A stretch of 64,000 nt of DNA from Akkermansia muciniphila (GCA_945901795.1 CAMDLP010000005.1:1-64000), one strand, 5' to 3'. Positions 25,012 to 34,767 are shown, numbered from the stretch's first letter. Notes: generated by a model not told the origin, from the sequence alone. A program made the numbers and translations.

Positions 25012-25215
25012 TCAGGGAGCTTCCCGATGGATCAATTTGATTTTGCCCTCGATGATTTCCTGCAGGGCGATGTCCGCCACGCCCATGCTGGGGCGGGTGG
25101 CAATCAACGGGGAACGACCGCTGTTGAGCTGTTTGACGCGCTGGGAGACCAGATTGACCAGAACAAGTGGGTCGGTGACAATTTCAGAGGCCTTATCAAG
25201 AAGATCGCTTTTCAT
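25012..25215 (-). CDS. rpoZ: RNA polymerase omega subunit
   Basis: A 67-residue omega subunit that helps assembly of the beta-prime subunit. The core is LVNLVSQRVKQLNSGRSPLI, then MGVADIALQEIIEGKI, matching RpoZ. I chose the ATG at 25215 (MKSDLLDKASEIV) because omega proteins begin about here. The frame is open to 25302 (29 more residues, basic and Pro-rich), so a longer form is possible. The 208 bases upstream hold no gene and probably contain its promoter. Confidence 0.85.
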   Translation of the reverse strand: MKSDLLDKASEIVTDPLVLVNLVSQRVKQLNSGRSPLIATRPSMGVADIALQEIIEGKIKLIHREAP

Positions 25216-25423
25216 AGGAGAACCGGGAAATCGCGAAATCGGCTGTTCCTGCTCAAACGGGATGACGTTTTTGGGGAGCAGAGACGGTTTTTTTTCGCTC
25301 AAAATAAATGGGATGGACAGAATTTCCGGCGATCACGCCGGGCCGGTGGTCAAACCAGAGAATCCACTTTCTGACAAGCCTTATCTGGTTTTTAAAAAAG
25401 GAATATTTTAGAAACGTCCGGGA

Positions 25424-25819
25424 TCATTTGGGCATCAGGTCGATGCCGAAGCGGCGAAGGACGATGACGGTGACCCAGAAGAGCGCCACGGTGATGAGGC
25501 AATTGGCGGCGAGCGCGACCCAGAATCCCCAGCCGCTGCGCAACATCCACGGCAGAATGAGGAACATCGGCAGGGTGGGGAGGACGAACCAGAAGGTGCC
25601 CTCGGCGTGGTTCGCGAGTCGCTCGGGGGATTGTCTGGCCTGGTGCATCCAGATCATGGCGAGCAGCGAGGTGAGCGGCAGGGCGATGAGCAGGGCGGAA
25701 AGCCGGTCGTTGACGAGCTGGATCTTGTTGACCAGCAGGATGATGAAGGCGCTGAGAAACAGCTTGCCAAGATCGAGCGGGGTGATGCTGAGGATTTTAT
25801 CCCAGGGAATGCGGTTCAT
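25424..25819 (-). CDS. four-helix inner-membrane protein of unknown function
   Basis: 131 residues with four predicted membrane segments: LFLSAFIILLV, LSALLIALPLTSLLAMIW, FWFVLPTLPMFLILPWML and VALAANCLITVALFWVTVIV. The short loops carry RQSPERLANHAEG. The overall pattern resembles DUF3147-type small membrane proteins, but I do not claim a family. The start MNRIPWDKIL is the only ATG before the first helix. The gene diverges from the secreted protein gene at 25868, with 48 bases between starts. Confidence 0.65.
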   Translation of the reverse strand: MNRIPWDKILSITPLDLGKLFLSAFIILLVNKIQLVNDRLSALLIALPLTSLLAMIWMHQARQSPERLANHAEGTFWFVLPTLPMFLILPWMLRSGWGFWVALAANCLITVALFWVTVIVLRRFGIDLMPK

Positions 25820-25867
25820 GGGGAAGCGGGCTTGCGACTGCGGGGATGCTATGGATAGGTTGCGGCC

Positions 25868-26659
25868 ATGCAAGCCGCCTGTCTCGTTTGTTTTCTCACC
25901 GTTCTTTTTGCCGCGTCCGCGTCCTCCATGCAGCCGGCCAATCCGACCGAGGGGCAGAAGGCGGCGATCGGCAGGAAAATCTGGCAGAACGAATGTGCCG
26001 GCAGCGTCGCCGGGCTGACGACTTGGAATGCGGGCGAGGAATTCCCCTCAATCGGCATCGGCCATTTCATTTGGTATCCGGCCGGTTTCAAGGGTCGCTT
26101 CGAGGAAAGCTGGCCGCTATTTGTCGCGTTCGCACGCCAGCGGGGAGCCAATCTGCCGGCGGTGGCGCTTGAAGCTCGCAGTCCGTGGAAGACGAAGGCG
26201 GAGTTTCAGGCGGATTTCAAAAGCCCGCGGATGGGCGCTTTACGGAATTGGCTGGCGGGAAATGTCGGACTCCAAACGGACTTCATCGTTGCCCGCTCCC
26301 GCGCGGCTTTGCCCAAGATCCTGGCGGCGGCGCCGGGCAGTGAAAAAGCGCGCATCGAGGCGAATTACCACAAGGTTTCCACTACCTCGCAGGGGATTTA
26401 CGCGCTGATCGACTACGTGAATTTCAAGGGCGACGGGACGCAGGTTTCCGAGCGCTACAACGGGCGGGGCTGGGGTCTGCTTCAGGTGTTAGGCGAAATG
26501 AAGGAGGTGCCGTCGGGTGCGGCTGCGGCGACGGAATTCGCCGCCGCCGCGAAACGCGTGCTTTCCCGCAGGATCGCGAATTCACCGCCGGAGCGCGGTG
26601 AGAAGCGCTGGGAAGAGGGCTGGCACAACCGGTGCGGCACCTACGGCAGGCCGCTCTGA
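25868..26659 (+). CDS. secreted protein, possibly lysozyme-like
   Basis: 263 residues with an N-terminal signal peptide (MQAACLVCFLTVLFAASASS). The mature protein opens GRKIWQNECAGSVAGLTTWN, then GEEFPSIGIGHFIWYPAGFKG. A Glu followed about 20 residues later by a GIGH-F motif resembles the active-site Glu and the T-x-GxGH region of lysozyme-like folds, so cell-wall cleavage is possible. The second half is helical and ends EGWHNRCGTYGRPL. No exact family was recognised. It stands alone on the plus strand, 76 bases before urtB. Confidence 0.55.
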   Translation: MQAACLVCFLTVLFAASASSMQPANPTEGQKAAIGRKIWQNECAGSVAGLTTWNAGEEFPSIGIGHFIWYPAGFKGRFEESWPLFVAFARQRGANLPAVALEARSPWKTKAEFQADFKSPRMGALRNWLAGNVGLQTDFIVARSRAALPKILAAAPGSEKARIEANYHKVSTTSQGIYALIDYVNFKGDGTQVSERYNGRGWGLLQVLGEMKEVPSGAAAATEFAAAAKRVLSRRIANSPPERGEKRWEEGWHNRCGTYGRPL

Positions 26660-26703
26660 TAGGCCGGCCGGTTTCCCGCCGTCCGGACAATTTTTCCGGC
26701 AGG

Positions 26704-26719
26704 TGGCACAGCGGGTGCT
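26704..26719 (+). promoter_or_regulatory. putative sigma-54 promoter for urtBCDE
   Basis: TGGCACAGCGGGTGCT fits the sigma-54 consensus TGGCAC-N5-TTGCT. The invariant GG (26705-26706) and GC (26717-26718) are exactly ten bases apart. Transcription would begin near 26730, leaving a leader of only about six bases before the urtB ATG at 26736. This fits a genome with few Shine-Dalgarno sites but is unusual. It is consistent with nitrogen control of urea uptake. Confidence 0.55.
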
Positions 26720-26735
26720 CTATCGACGCCGGCCC

Positions 26736-28475
26736 ATGCTGAAGTCGATTTTCAAAACTCTCGCTCCATTCCTTCAAAGCGGCCTCCGGCTTGGAGTGGT
26801 AGTCTCCTTGATTGGCTCCGTGCACGCGCGGGAAGGCTCGGTTCGCGAGACCATCGCGTCCGCCACCGTCGCCAAAACGCCCGCTGAACAGCGCCAAATC
26901 ATCCTCTCTCTCAAAAGCAATCCCTCGCCCGAGGTCGTGAAGTGGTTTGATCGATGGAAGGCGGGCGAAATCTTCCTCCACGAGGAATCATCCGGAGTCA
27001 TCACTCCCGTCGTCCTGACCGGAAGCGCGGCGGGCAATGACTCGTTCGCCACCGTCCGCGTCTCGGACGGCTCTCCGCTGCTGGCCGCCGACGGCAGCGC
27101 GGTGAGGGTCAATCCCAAGGAAACCGGGTTCGCCGAGACGGACTCCGGCCTCCGCCGCGCGATGAAGGAAGTCGCCGATCTGGCTGCTCTCGCGGACCCG
27201 GACCTGACCAGACGAATCCGCGCGATCCAGGATTCCGCCATCGGTCAGAAGGCGGAAAAGCTTCCCGCGCTCCAGCTGCTCCGCACCACGGAAAAGAATC
27301 CCAAAGCCGTCCGTGCGCTTGAGGAATCCATCGCGATCATCCAGCTCCGCTCGCCCGTGGCCGGGGAACGGATCGCGGCATGTGGGAAATTGGGGGGACT
27401 GAACTCGCTTGCGGCGCAAGACACGATCCGGACCATCCTCAAGGAAGTCGAGGCCGCCAAAGATGCTCCGACCATTCACGCCGCTAAGACGGCGCTCGCC
27501 GCGATCGAAGGTCACGTCTCGCGGATCAACGCCGTGGGCACGGTGTTTCGGGGGATTTCATTGGGCTCGGTCTTGCTGGTGGTCGCCATCGGACTCGCGA
27601 TCACCTTCGGCCTGATGGGCATCATCAACATGGCGCATGGCGAGCTGATAGCCGTCGGGGCCTACACCACCTACGTCATTCAGAACATCTTCGCGACGGG
27701 CCTCAACATCTCGCCGTTCGGAATGTCGGTCTCCATCCCCGGCCTGAATCTTCCCGCCGGCAGCATGGGCATGTATTTCGTCGTCGCGCTCCCGGCGAGC
27801 TTCCTGGCGGCGGCGTTGGTAGGGCTAATTCTCGAGCGCGCCGTGATCCAGTTCCTCTATCGCCGCCCGCTGGAGTCCCTGCTCGCGACGTGGGGAATTT
27901 CCCTTGTTTTCCAACAACTGCTGCGCCTGGTCTTCGGTGCTAACAACGTTCAGGTTTCCAGCCCGTCCTGGCTCTCCGGGAACTGGACGGTCAACGACGT
28001 GGTCTTCGGATGGAACCGCGTCTTTGTCATCGGGTTCGCAGTCCTCATCATCGTCGTGACCTGGTTGGTGCTGAACAAGACCTCGCTCGGCCTGCTCATC
28101 CGGGCGGTCATGCAGAACCGCAACATGGCCGCCTGCATGGGCGTCCGCACCGAGCGGGTCAACATGCTGACCTTCGCCTTCGGCTGCGGCCTCGCGGGAC
28201 TCGCCGGCGCGTTCCTCTCCCAGATCGGCAACGTCGGGCCGTCGCTCGGCCAAAATTACATCGTCGATGCCTTCATGACCGTGGTGGTCGGCGGCGTCGG
28301 CAATATTCTCGGAACCGTCATCAGCGCCCTCGGCATCGGCATGGCCGACCAGTCGCTCCAACAGTATCTCGGAAACCCGGTGATAGGGAAAATCCTCGTT
28401 CTCGGTGCCATCATCCTTTTCCTGCAATGGCGTCCCGCGGGGATCTTGGTCACCCGTTCGCGCAGCCTTGATTGA
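26736..28475 (+). CDS. urtB: urea ABC transporter, permease UrtB
   Basis: A 579-residue permease of the branched-chain amino-acid type (HAAT family). A signal-like N-terminus is followed by a long periplasmic helical/HEAT-like region (about residues 30-265), as in other UrtB proteins. The multi-span membrane domain contains [20 protein letters not shown], the family signature, and [20 protein letters not shown] near the end. With UrtC it forms the inner-membrane channel for urea. The start at 26736 is the first Met before the signal segment. urtC follows after four bases. Confidence 0.94.
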   Translation: MLKSIFKTLAPFLQSGLRLGVVVSLIGSVHAREGSVRETIASATVAKTPAEQRQIILSLKSNPSPEVVKWFDRWKAGEIFLHEESSGVITPVVLTGSAAGNDSFATVRVSDGSPLLAADGSAVRVNPKETGFAETDSGLRRAMKEVADLAALADPDLTRRIRAIQDSAIGQKAEKLPALQLLRTTEKNPKAVRALEESIAIIQLRSPVAGERIAACGKLGGLNSLAAQDTIRTILKEVEAAKDAPTIHAAKTALAAIEGHVSRINAVGTVFRGISLGSVLLVVAIGLAITFGLMGIINMAHGELIAVGAYTTYVIQNIFATGLNISPFGMSVSIPGLNLPAGSMGMYFVVALPASFLAAALVGLILERAVIQFLYRRPLESLLATWGISLVFQQLLRLVFGANNVQVSSPSWLSGNWTVNDVVFGWNRVFVIGFAVLIIVVTWLVLNKTSLGLLIRAVMQNRNMAACMGVRTERVNMLTFAFGCGLAGLAGAFLSQIGNVGPSLGQNYIVDAFMTVVVGGVGNILGTVISALGIGMADQSLQQYLGNPVIGKILVLGAIILFLQWRPAGILVTRSRSLD

Positions 28476-28479
28476 ACCA

Positions 28480-29616
28480 ATGCCCACCCAACCTTTCACC
28501 GGGCGCGTCCAGCTCCCCATCCTTATTCTCGCCGCGGTCTTCCTGGTCGTGGCGATGCCGCTGATGAATGCCTTTGGAGTCATCGAGAACTTCACCCTGA
28601 ATCTCTGGGGCAAGTATCTGTGCTACGGCATCATGGCGATATCCATCGACCTGCTGTGGGGATACACCGGGCTGTTATGCCTCGGCCAGGCGCTTTTCTT
28701 CACCCTCGGCGGCTACATGATGGGAATGCACCTAATGCTGATGATCGGCAAGCTCGGCCAATACAAGAGCGAGCTTCCCGACTTCATGGTGTTTCTCGGT
28801 CACTCGCAGATTCCCGCGTTCTGGCAGCCGTTCTATTCGTTTCCTTTCGCGCTCGCGATGGTGTTTCTCGTGCCCGGCGTGCTCGCCTACATCTTCGGCT
28901 ACCTCGCATTTCGCTCCCGGATCAAGGGCGTGTATTTCTCCATTCTAACCCAAGCTCTGACATACGGCGCGGCCCTGCTGTTCTTCAGGAACGACCTCCT
29001 CATGGGAGGAAACAACGGCTTCACCGACTTCCGCACGCTCCTCGGCGCGGACCTGCGAACCGCCGCCACCCAGCGGATTCTCTATGTCTGCACTGCCGTC
29101 CTGATGGTGGCCGTGGTCGCCGGATGCAAGTGGCTCACGCATTCGCGCTTCGGACTCATCCAGCGCGCCATCCGCGACTCGGAAAACCGGGTGCTGTTCT
29201 CCGGTTATGCCACGGCCAATTTCAAGCTCTTCATCTTTGTCATCAGCGCCATGATCGCGGCCTTCGCCGGCGCGCTTTACGTGCCCCAGGTCGGCATCAT
29301 CAATCCCAGTGAAATGACCACCGAGAAATCCCTCGAAGCCGTCGTCTGGGTCGCGCTCGGGGGGCGCGGAACACTGGTCGGCCCGGTGGTCGGCGCGATT
29401 TCCGTCAACGCGCTCAAGAGTTGGGCCACCCGCGCCTATCCGGATCTTTGGGTGCTGATTCTCGGCGGAACCTTCGTTCTCATCGTCATGTTCATGCCCA
29501 AAGGCATTGTGGGGCTGCCCTCCCAGATCCAGGAAATCATCGCCAAAATCCGCCGCAAGAGCCCGCAGCCCGACCCTGTGCCGCCTGCCATTTCATCCGA
29601 AACCGCCGATCCATGA
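28480..29616 (+). CDS. urtC: urea ABC transporter, permease UrtC
   Basis: A 378-residue multi-span permease, LivM-like. It contains [20 protein letters not shown] near the first helices, [20 protein letters not shown], and [19 protein letters not shown] in the cytoplasmic coupling loop. The end [14 protein letters not shown] is typical of this family. It is the partner of UrtB in the urea channel. The Pro-rich C-terminal tail after the last helix is cytoplasmic. The stop overlaps the urtD start (ATGA). Confidence 0.94.
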   Translation: MPTQPFTGRVQLPILILAAVFLVVAMPLMNAFGVIENFTLNLWGKYLCYGIMAISIDLLWGYTGLLCLGQALFFTLGGYMMGMHLMLMIGKLGQYKSELPDFMVFLGHSQIPAFWQPFYSFPFALAMVFLVPGVLAYIFGYLAFRSRIKGVYFSILTQALTYGAALLFFRNDLLMGGNNGFTDFRTLLGADLRTAATQRILYVCTAVLMVAVVAGCKWLTHSRFGLIQRAIRDSENRVLFSGYATANFKLFIFVISAMIAAFAGALYVPQVGIINPSEMTTEKSLEAVVWVALGGRGTLVGPVVGAISVNALKSWATRAYPDLWVLILGGTFVLIVMFMPKGIVGLPSQIQEIIAKIRRKSPQPDPVPPAISSETADP

Positions 29617-30383
29617 GCCAGAAGCCATTCCTCCTCGCAGCAGAGGGACTCAACAAGTCCTTCGACGGCTTCAAAGCCATCAACGATCTCAATTTCTATC
29701 TCGATGAGGGCGAGCTCCGGACCGTGATCGGTCCTAACGGTGCAGGGAAAACCACCTTCCTCGACCTCATCACCGGGCGCACCCAGCCTGACGAAGGCAC
29801 CCTGCTCTGGGACGACTCCAAGCACGATCTCCTCAAGCTCAACGAATACGAGATCTATCGACTTGGCATCGGCCGCAAGTTCCAGACCCCCACGGTTTAC
29901 AACGATCACACCGTCACGGAAAACCTGATTCTCTCGCTCGCCGGTTCGCGCGGCATCTGGCACAGCCTCTTCGGGAAAACCACCTCCGCCCAGCGCGACC
30001 GGATCGCCGAAATCCTCACGACCATCAAGCTCGCCGACCACGCCCATCGCAAGGCCGGCGCTCTCGCCCACGGACAGAAGCAGTGGCTGGAAATCGGCAT
30101 GCTCCTCGCCCAGGAGGCCCGCTTGCTGCTTGTGGACGAGCCCGCCGCCGGGATGACCGACGAGGAGACTTATCGCACCGGTGAGCTTCTTCTCTCGCTT
30201 GCCGGGAAGCACACCATTGTGGTCATCGAGCACGACATGACCTTTGTGCGGCAGATTTCCCAAGACCGCAAGGTCACCGTTCTTCATCAGGGACACGTCC
30301 TTTGCGAAGGTCCCGTTGACCAGGTCCAAGCCGATGAACGCGTGATCGAAGTCTATCTCGGCCGCAAATCCAAAGCCGCATGA
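29613..30383 (+). CDS. urtD: urea ABC transporter, ATPase UrtD
   Basis: A 256-residue LivG-like ATPase. Walker A is [16 protein letters not shown], the signature is [17 protein letters not shown], Walker B is [11 protein letters not shown], and the H-loop is [11 protein letters not shown]. The Q-loop region [18 protein letters not shown] is characteristic of the urea/branched-chain group. It powers UrtBC together with UrtE. It overlaps both neighbours by four bases. Confidence 0.94.
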   Translation: MSQKPFLLAAEGLNKSFDGFKAINDLNFYLDEGELRTVIGPNGAGKTTFLDLITGRTQPDEGTLLWDDSKHDLLKLNEYEIYRLGIGRKFQTPTVYNDHTVTENLILSLAGSRGIWHSLFGKTTSAQRDRIAEILTTIKLADHAHRKAGALAHGQKQWLEIGMLLAQEARLLLVDEPAAGMTDEETYRTGELLLSLAGKHTIVVIEHDMTFVRQISQDRKVTVLHQGHVLCEGPVDQVQADERVIEVYLGRKSKAA

Positions 30384-31105
30384 TCGCTTCCCCGACACAA
30401 ACCGAAAGCCTGTCCGTTTCAAATCTCCGGGTCTCCATCGGTGGCAGCGCCATCCTGCGGGGTGTCGATCTATCCATACGCCCCAAAACCGTCTTCTGCC
30501 TGATGGGGCGCAACGGCGTTGGGAAAAGCACGACGCTCAAGGCGCTCATGGGGTTGCTCCCGGCCGATTCCGGGACAGTCGAACTCGGGGGAGCGTCCAT
30601 CGACCGCGCGTCATCCGCTGATCGCGCCCGGTTGGGACTCGGCTACGTCCCCCAAGGCCGCGAGATTTTTCCCCATCTCACCGTCGAGGAAAACCTCTTC
30701 ATCGGCCTCAACGCCCGCGGCCAAAAGCGTGACACCAGTCAGACCGACCGGATCTACGCCTTGTTTCCTATCATCAAGGAGTTCCTCCACCGCAAAGGCG
30801 GCATGCTCTCAGGCGGCCAGCAGCAACAGCTCGCCATCGGCCGCGCGCTGCTGACCCGGCCGAAGCTGCTGATTCTCGACGAACCCACCGAAGGTATCCA
30901 GCCTAACATTATTGACCAGATCGGCGACGCCATCAAGATGCTGCGTGCCGAAGGCGAGATGAGTATTCTCCTCGTCGAACAGTATCTAGACTTCTGCAAG
31001 GAACTCGGCGACGACTTCGCCATTCTCGAGCGCGGAGCCGTTGCCGCAGCGGGGGAGATTACCGGTCTCACCGACGATGTCGTCAAAGAATTTCTGACGG
31101 TTTGA
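30380..31105 (+). CDS. urtE: urea ABC transporter, ATPase UrtE
   Basis: A 241-residue LivF-like ATPase. Walker A is GRNGVGKSTTLKALMG, the signature is LSGGQQQQLAIGRALL, and Walker B is LLILDEPTEGIQPN. It has GLGYVPQGREIFPHLTVEEN in the Q-loop, and VEQYLDFCKELGD is typical of UrtE. It is the second ATPase of the urea importer and the last gene of the urtBCDE unit. About 200 non-coding bases follow before the barrel protein gene. Confidence 0.94.
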   Translation: MIASPTQTESLSVSNLRVSIGGSAILRGVDLSIRPKTVFCLMGRNGVGKSTTLKALMGLLPADSGTVELGGASIDRASSADRARLGLGYVPQGREIFPHLTVEENLFIGLNARGQKRDTSQTDRIYALFPIIKEFLHRKGGMLSGGQQQQLAIGRALLTRPKLLILDEPTEGIQPNIIDQIGDAIKMLRAEGEMSILLVEQYLDFCKELGDDFAILERGAVAAAGEITGLTDDVVKEFLTV

Positions 31106-31148
31106 TGGAAGTGGTGGTCGGTGATGTGGTGGATTCATGCTCATTACT

Positions 31149-31160
31149 GTCATGCATGAC
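31149..31160. promoter_or_regulatory. 12-bp palindrome upstream of the barrel gene
   Basis: GTCATGCATGAC is a perfect palindrome about 75 bases upstream of the putative sigma-54 site. It could be an operator or enhancer half-site for a nitrogen regulator, but it does not match the NtrC consensus (TGCACC-N5-GGTGCA) well. A perfect 12-mer palindrome can occur by chance. Confidence 0.25.
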
Positions 31161-31236
31161 GGGGATTCATCGTGGTTTGAAGAAGGCTGATCCAGCCCGG
31201 CTAATTTAATGATTTTGCTAATGAAAACATCAGATT

Positions 31237-31252
31237 TGGCATGGATAAAGCT
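31237..31252 (+). promoter_or_regulatory. putative sigma-54 promoter for the barrel gene
   Basis: TGGCATGGATAAAGCT has GG (31238-31239) and GC (31250-31251) exactly ten bases apart, the invariant sigma-54 spacing, although the TT before GC is AA here. The predicted start near 31263 would leave a leader of about 42 bases. It is weaker than the urtB site, but the two together suggest shared nitrogen control. Confidence 0.4.
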
Positions 31253-31304
31253 ATCTGAAGTTACGAGCGGAATCCCGCCAATAAAGCAACAATACCTATC
31301 GAAA

Positions 31305-32348
31305 ATGAAAAACAAAACACGATTCAGTAAGTTTCACTTGCCGTTGGCAATGGCGCTCGGCACCGCAGGCGCGATGGCCGGAACCGAGACGGTGGCAGCT
31401 CCGTCATTGGTGCCGACTCCGGATTGGTTGAAGGTCAGCGGCTACGCTGCCGTATCTTATATCCACACGGAGGTGGATTCTGATCTAGGAGATTTTGATG
31501 AAGATACGTTGTTCGACGCAGGCACTCCATTCGATGCCGTGAAGCTCGGGCTCGAAGCAACCAAGGGATCCTTCACGGCTTACGCGAGCCTCTTCTTCTC
31601 GCCGGTTAATGACAATGATGCGTTTGGAGCCGGCAGTGATGCGGGTATCCTAGACGCGTATGTCACCTACAAGGCCGGTGATTTTTCCGTTACGGGGGGT
31701 AAGTATCTGAGCTGGCTTGGGTACGAAGCATTTGACGCGGTGAACATGGCACAAATGTCCTATGCGAACAATTTCCTGGGAGCGATTCCCGCCTACCACA
31801 CCGGGATCAAATTTGAATACACGACCGACGTGTTTGGCGCTGGCTTCAATGTTTCCGACTCCATCCGCGGTGGCGATAATACTTTCTGGGGTGGTGACGA
31901 AGACTATGGCAACGGTCTGGGTTACGAAGCTTATGTCGTCTATAAGGGAATCGAAAAGCTGACGCTCTGGGGCGGTATTGCTTATGACACCTCTGATGAC
32001 ATTGAAGGTGTTCCGGTGGATGATTTCGTCACTTATGATGTCTGGGCGAGTTATGCGCTTTCGGACAAAATGACAGTGGCCGCAGAACTCGCCTATTGCG
32101 ACAACGGTGCCGCGTTCGGTACTCAGGGGCTCGCTTTCCTGCAATACGCCTTCACTGAGAAGTTCTCGACCGTGTTCCGCTTTGGCTATGACGATGTGCA
32201 AACCTTCGATACGACTGCCTACAAATACACGATCGCGCCAAGCTACGCCTTCAATGAGCACTTCACGCTCCGTGGCGAAGTCAGCTACACCGATGTGGAA
32301 GATGCGGATATCCTCTTCACCGGCGTCCAAGCTCTGGTCAAATTTTAA
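31305..32348 (+). CDS. outer-membrane beta-barrel protein, probable urea/amide porin
   Basis: 347 residues with a signal peptide (about 1-30). The rest consists of alternating aromatic and acidic beta-strands ending in a C-terminal phenylalanine (GVQALVKF), the classic outer-membrane barrel terminus. Strand pairs such as GGKYLSWLGYEAFDAVNMA and AYHTGIKFEYTTDVFGAGFN resemble the BBP2/TorF-type outer-membrane proteins. Its place between urtE and urtA suggests urea diffusion across the outer membrane, similar in role to the amide porin FmdC of methylotrophs (inference). I chose the Met before the signal peptide; the frame is open upstream for 32 codons. Confidence 0.75.
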   Translation: MKNKTRFSKFHLPLAMALGTAGAMAGTETVAAPSLVPTPDWLKVSGYAAVSYIHTEVDSDLGDFDEDTLFDAGTPFDAVKLGLEATKGSFTAYASLFFSPVNDNDAFGAGSDAGILDAYVTYKAGDFSVTGGKYLSWLGYEAFDAVNMAQMSYANNFLGAIPAYHTGIKFEYTTDVFGAGFNVSDSIRGGDNTFWGGDEDYGNGLGYEAYVVYKGIEKLTLWGGIAYDTSDDIEGVPVDDFVTYDVWASYALSDKMTVAAELAYCDNGAAFGTQGLAFLQYAFTEKFSTVFRFGYDDVQTFDTTAYKYTIAPSYAFNEHFTLRGEVSYTDVEDADILFTGVQALVKF

Positions 32349-32375
32349 TCCAATTTCCTGGTATTAAACGGTTGC

Positions 32376-32426
32376 GGCGGGAGAGTCCTATGGATCATCC
32401 GGTATCGATGCTCTCCCGCCTGCTTT
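32376..32426 (+). terminator. rho-independent terminator between barrel gene and urtA
   Basis: A ten-bp stem (GGCGGGAGAG at 32376-32385 pairing with CTCTCCCGCC at 32411-32420) with a 25-base loop is followed by TGCTTTTT. It would partly or fully separate the barrel gene from urtA. A partial terminator could set the ratio of porin to binding protein. Confidence 0.7.
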
Positions 32427-32477
32427 TTCAAACGAGTTGTTTCCAATTTCACGATCCAATACAAACATTCTAATCCA

Positions 32478-33725
32478 ATGATCCCTAAATTCATCCCCTC
32501 CGCACTTGCTGCGATTGCCCTCACCGGTGTTTCCGCGCAAGCGGCAGAAGCCGTCAAAGTCGGCGTGCTCCACTCGCTCAGTGGAACCATGGCCATCAGT
32601 GAAACCTCCCTCCGCGACGTCCTGCTTTTCACCTTCGACGAAATCAACGCCGCTGGCGGTGTGATGGGCAAGAAGATTGAGCCCGTCGTCGTGGACGGCG
32701 CTTCGAACTGGCCGCTCTTCGCTGAAAAAGCCAAGCAGCTGCTTGACCAGGACAAGGTCTCGGTGACGTTCGGTTGCTGGACATCGGTGAGCCGCAAGTC
32801 GGTGCTTCCGGTGTTCGAGGAAAAGAAGGGCCTGCTCTTCTACCCGGTGCAATACGAAGGCGAGGAAATGTCCCCGAACATTTTTTACACCGCCGAGGCC
32901 GTCAACCAGCAGGCGACGCCCGCGGTTGATTACTTGCTCGAAGAAGGTAAGAAGAAGTTCTACCTGATCGGCTCGGACTATGTTTATCCTCAGACCACCA
33001 ACCTGATCCTTCTTGAGTATCTCCTCAGCAAGGGAGTGCGTCTTGAAAACATCGGCGGTGGATTCACCAAGGATGCCAGCGGCAAGATCATCTCCGCCGG
33101 TAAATACACGCCGTTCGGTCACACCGACTATCAGCAAATTGTCTCCGAGATCAAGCAATTCGCCGCCAGCGGCGACGCCTGCATCATCAGCACGCTCAAC
33201 GGCGACACCAACGTGCCCTTCTTCAAGGAGTATGCTGCTGCCGGACTCGATGCGGAATCCTGCCCGGTGGTTAGCTTCTCGGTCTCCGAAGACGAGTTCC
33301 GCGGACTTCCTGCCAGCCAGCTTGTCGGCCAACTCGGATGCTGGACTTACTTCCAGTCGATCAAAAGCCCGGCGAACGCCAAGTTCATCAAAAACTTCCA
33401 AGCCTGGCTCGCCAAGTCGGTCGTTCCCGGCATTGTCAAAGAAGGCCGCGTGACTTGCTCGCCGATGGTGCTTTCCTACAACGGTGTCTATCTCTGGAAG
33501 GCCGCTGTTGAAAAGGCCGGCTCATTCGAGGTGGAGAAGGTGATGGCGGCTCTCAAGGGCGGCATCTCGTTCGACGGCCCCGGCGGCAAGGTGACTACCC
33601 AAAAGAATCATCACCTTACCAAGAACGTCTTCATCGGTGAAACTCGCGCGGACGGACAATTCAAGATCCTCAAGGAATTCAAGGATGTCGTCGGCGAGCC
33701 ATTCCTGAAGGGTACCTACAAGTAG
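32478..33725 (+). CDS. urtA: urea ABC transporter, substrate-binding protein UrtA
   Basis: A 415-residue periplasmic binding protein. The signal peptide cuts near ALTGVSAQA. The mature fold is the two-lobe type I binding protein with [18 protein letters not shown] at the start and [34 protein letters not shown] and [20 protein letters not shown], which identify the urea/amide-binding group. It delivers urea to UrtBC. In most genomes urtA is first in the operon. Here it lies downstream of urtE and the barrel gene, behind a terminator. A weak sigma-70-like TTGTTT-N17-TACAAA precedes it. Confidence 0.95.
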   Translation: MIPKFIPSALAAIALTGVSAQAAEAVKVGVLHSLSGTMAISETSLRDVLLFTFDEINAAGGVMGKKIEPVVVDGASNWPLFAEKAKQLLDQDKVSVTFGCWTSVSRKSVLPVFEEKKGLLFYPVQYEGEEMSPNIFYTAEAVNQQATPAVDYLLEEGKKKFYLIGSDYVYPQTTNLILLEYLLSKGVRLENIGGGFTKDASGKIISAGKYTPFGHTDYQQIVSEIKQFAASGDACIISTLNGDTNVPFFKEYAAAGLDAESCPVVSFSVSEDEFRGLPASQLVGQLGCWTYFQSIKSPANAKFIKNFQAWLAKSVVPGIVKEGRVTCSPMVLSYNGVYLWKAAVEKAGSFEVEKVMAALKGGISFDGPGGKVTTQKNHHLTKNVFIGETRADGQFKILKEFKDVVGEPFLKGTYK

Positions 33726-33758
33726 AACTGATTTGGTTTTCGGTTGCTTACGGTTATT

Positions 33759-33791
33759 AAACCATGCCTCCCCCCGGGGGCATGGTTTTTC
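33759..33791 (+). terminator. rho-independent terminator after urtA
   Basis: The stem AAACCATGCC (33759-33768) pairs with GGCATGGTTT (33779-33788), extended by an inner C-run/G-run, and is followed by T residues. It closes the urtA unit before the urease genes. Confidence 0.85.
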
Positions 33792-33845
33792 ATTACCCGC
33801 TTGGCATGAGCGCTGCTCACTCTCATTCTGTCCCTTCATCCGCCT

Positions 33846-34142
33846 ATGAAAATTTTCCTTACGTCTGATTGGCGTCAGTCCGCCGCCCGCGTGCTTTCCG
33901 CGGGAGTTTGTCTTTGTCCTTCATTGCTGTCCGCGCACCCTGGGCATTACCACCCGGATGAGACCGATGAATTTGATTTTCTGAGGGCCACGTTTTTCCA
34001 CTCGCATGGAGCCTTCGATTACCTGCTCGCGGGATTGGTCATCTCAAGCGTCGCAGTCGCCTGCCTTCATGGAAAACGCGGTGTCCGGATCAGCGCTCTC
34101 GCCGCGGCGTTGGGTTCGCTCTGCCTGCTCCCCGTTCTCTAA
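33846..34142 (+). CDS. small HupE/UreJ-like membrane protein
   Basis: 98 residues with a signal-like N-terminus cut near LLSA, then a His-rich segment AHPGHYHPDETDEFDF, then FFHSHGAFDYLLAGLVISS running into a membrane helix, and a second helix at the end. The order H-x-GH-x-H, F-x-H-x-x-G-x-D-x-LLA recalls the N-terminus of the HupE/UreJ nickel transporters, but only two membrane segments exist instead of about seven. It lies 12 bases upstream of ureA on the same strand. A role in nickel binding or entry for urease is inferred. Confidence 0.55.
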   Translation: MKIFLTSDWRQSAARVLSAGVCLCPSLLSAHPGHYHPDETDEFDFLRATFFHSHGAFDYLLAGLVISSVAVACLHGKRGVRISALAAALGSLCLLPVL

Positions 34143-34154
34143 TCGTCCGCGCCG

Positions 34155-34457
34155 ATGCATCTTTCCCCGCGCGAACAAGAAAAGCTGCTCATCGTCGTGG
34201 CCGGTGATCTCGCCAGTCGCCGCCGCGCGCGCGGGCTGAAGCTCAACTACCCGGAAGCCGTAGCTCTGATCACCGCCGAGCTGCTCGAAGGCGCGCGCGA
34301 CGGGAAATCGGTTTCAGAGCTCATGAGCTATGGCACCACCCTGATTTCCCGCGATGAAGTCATGGAAGGCGTGGCGGAAATGATTCACGACGTGCAGGTG
34401 GAAGCCACCTTCCCGGACGGCACCAAGCTTGTCACCGTTCACAATCCCGTCAGATGA
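34155..34457 (+). CDS. ureA: urease gamma subunit
   Basis: A 100-residue UreA, the smallest urease subunit. It contains [40 protein letters not shown] and the terminal [15 protein letters not shown], all family marks. It assembles with UreB and UreC into the (ABC)3 enzyme in the cytoplasm. The stop overlaps the ureB start (ATGA). Confidence 0.97.
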   Translation: MHLSPREQEKLLIVVAGDLASRRRARGLKLNYPEAVALITAELLEGARDGKSVSELMSYGTTLISRDEVMEGVAEMIHDVQVEATFPDGTKLVTVHNPVR

Positions 34458-34767
34458 TCCCCGGCGAAATCATCACCCCGTTAGGAGCCCCGGATTTGAT
34501 CCTGAATCCGGGTCTCGCCAAGCTGAATGTCGTGGTGGCCAACACCGGCGACCGACCCATCCAAGTGGGCAGCCATTTTCATTTCGCCGAAGTGAATTCC
34601 TCCCTGCATTTCGACCGCGCCGCCGCGCGTGGGTTCCGACTTAACATTCCGGCCGGCACCGCCATCCGCTTTGAACCCGGCGACACCCGTGAAGTCCCCT
34701 TGGTCGCGCTTGCCGGAACCCGCGAAGTGCACGGTCTTAACAATCTCGTCAACGGCCCGCTCGACTC

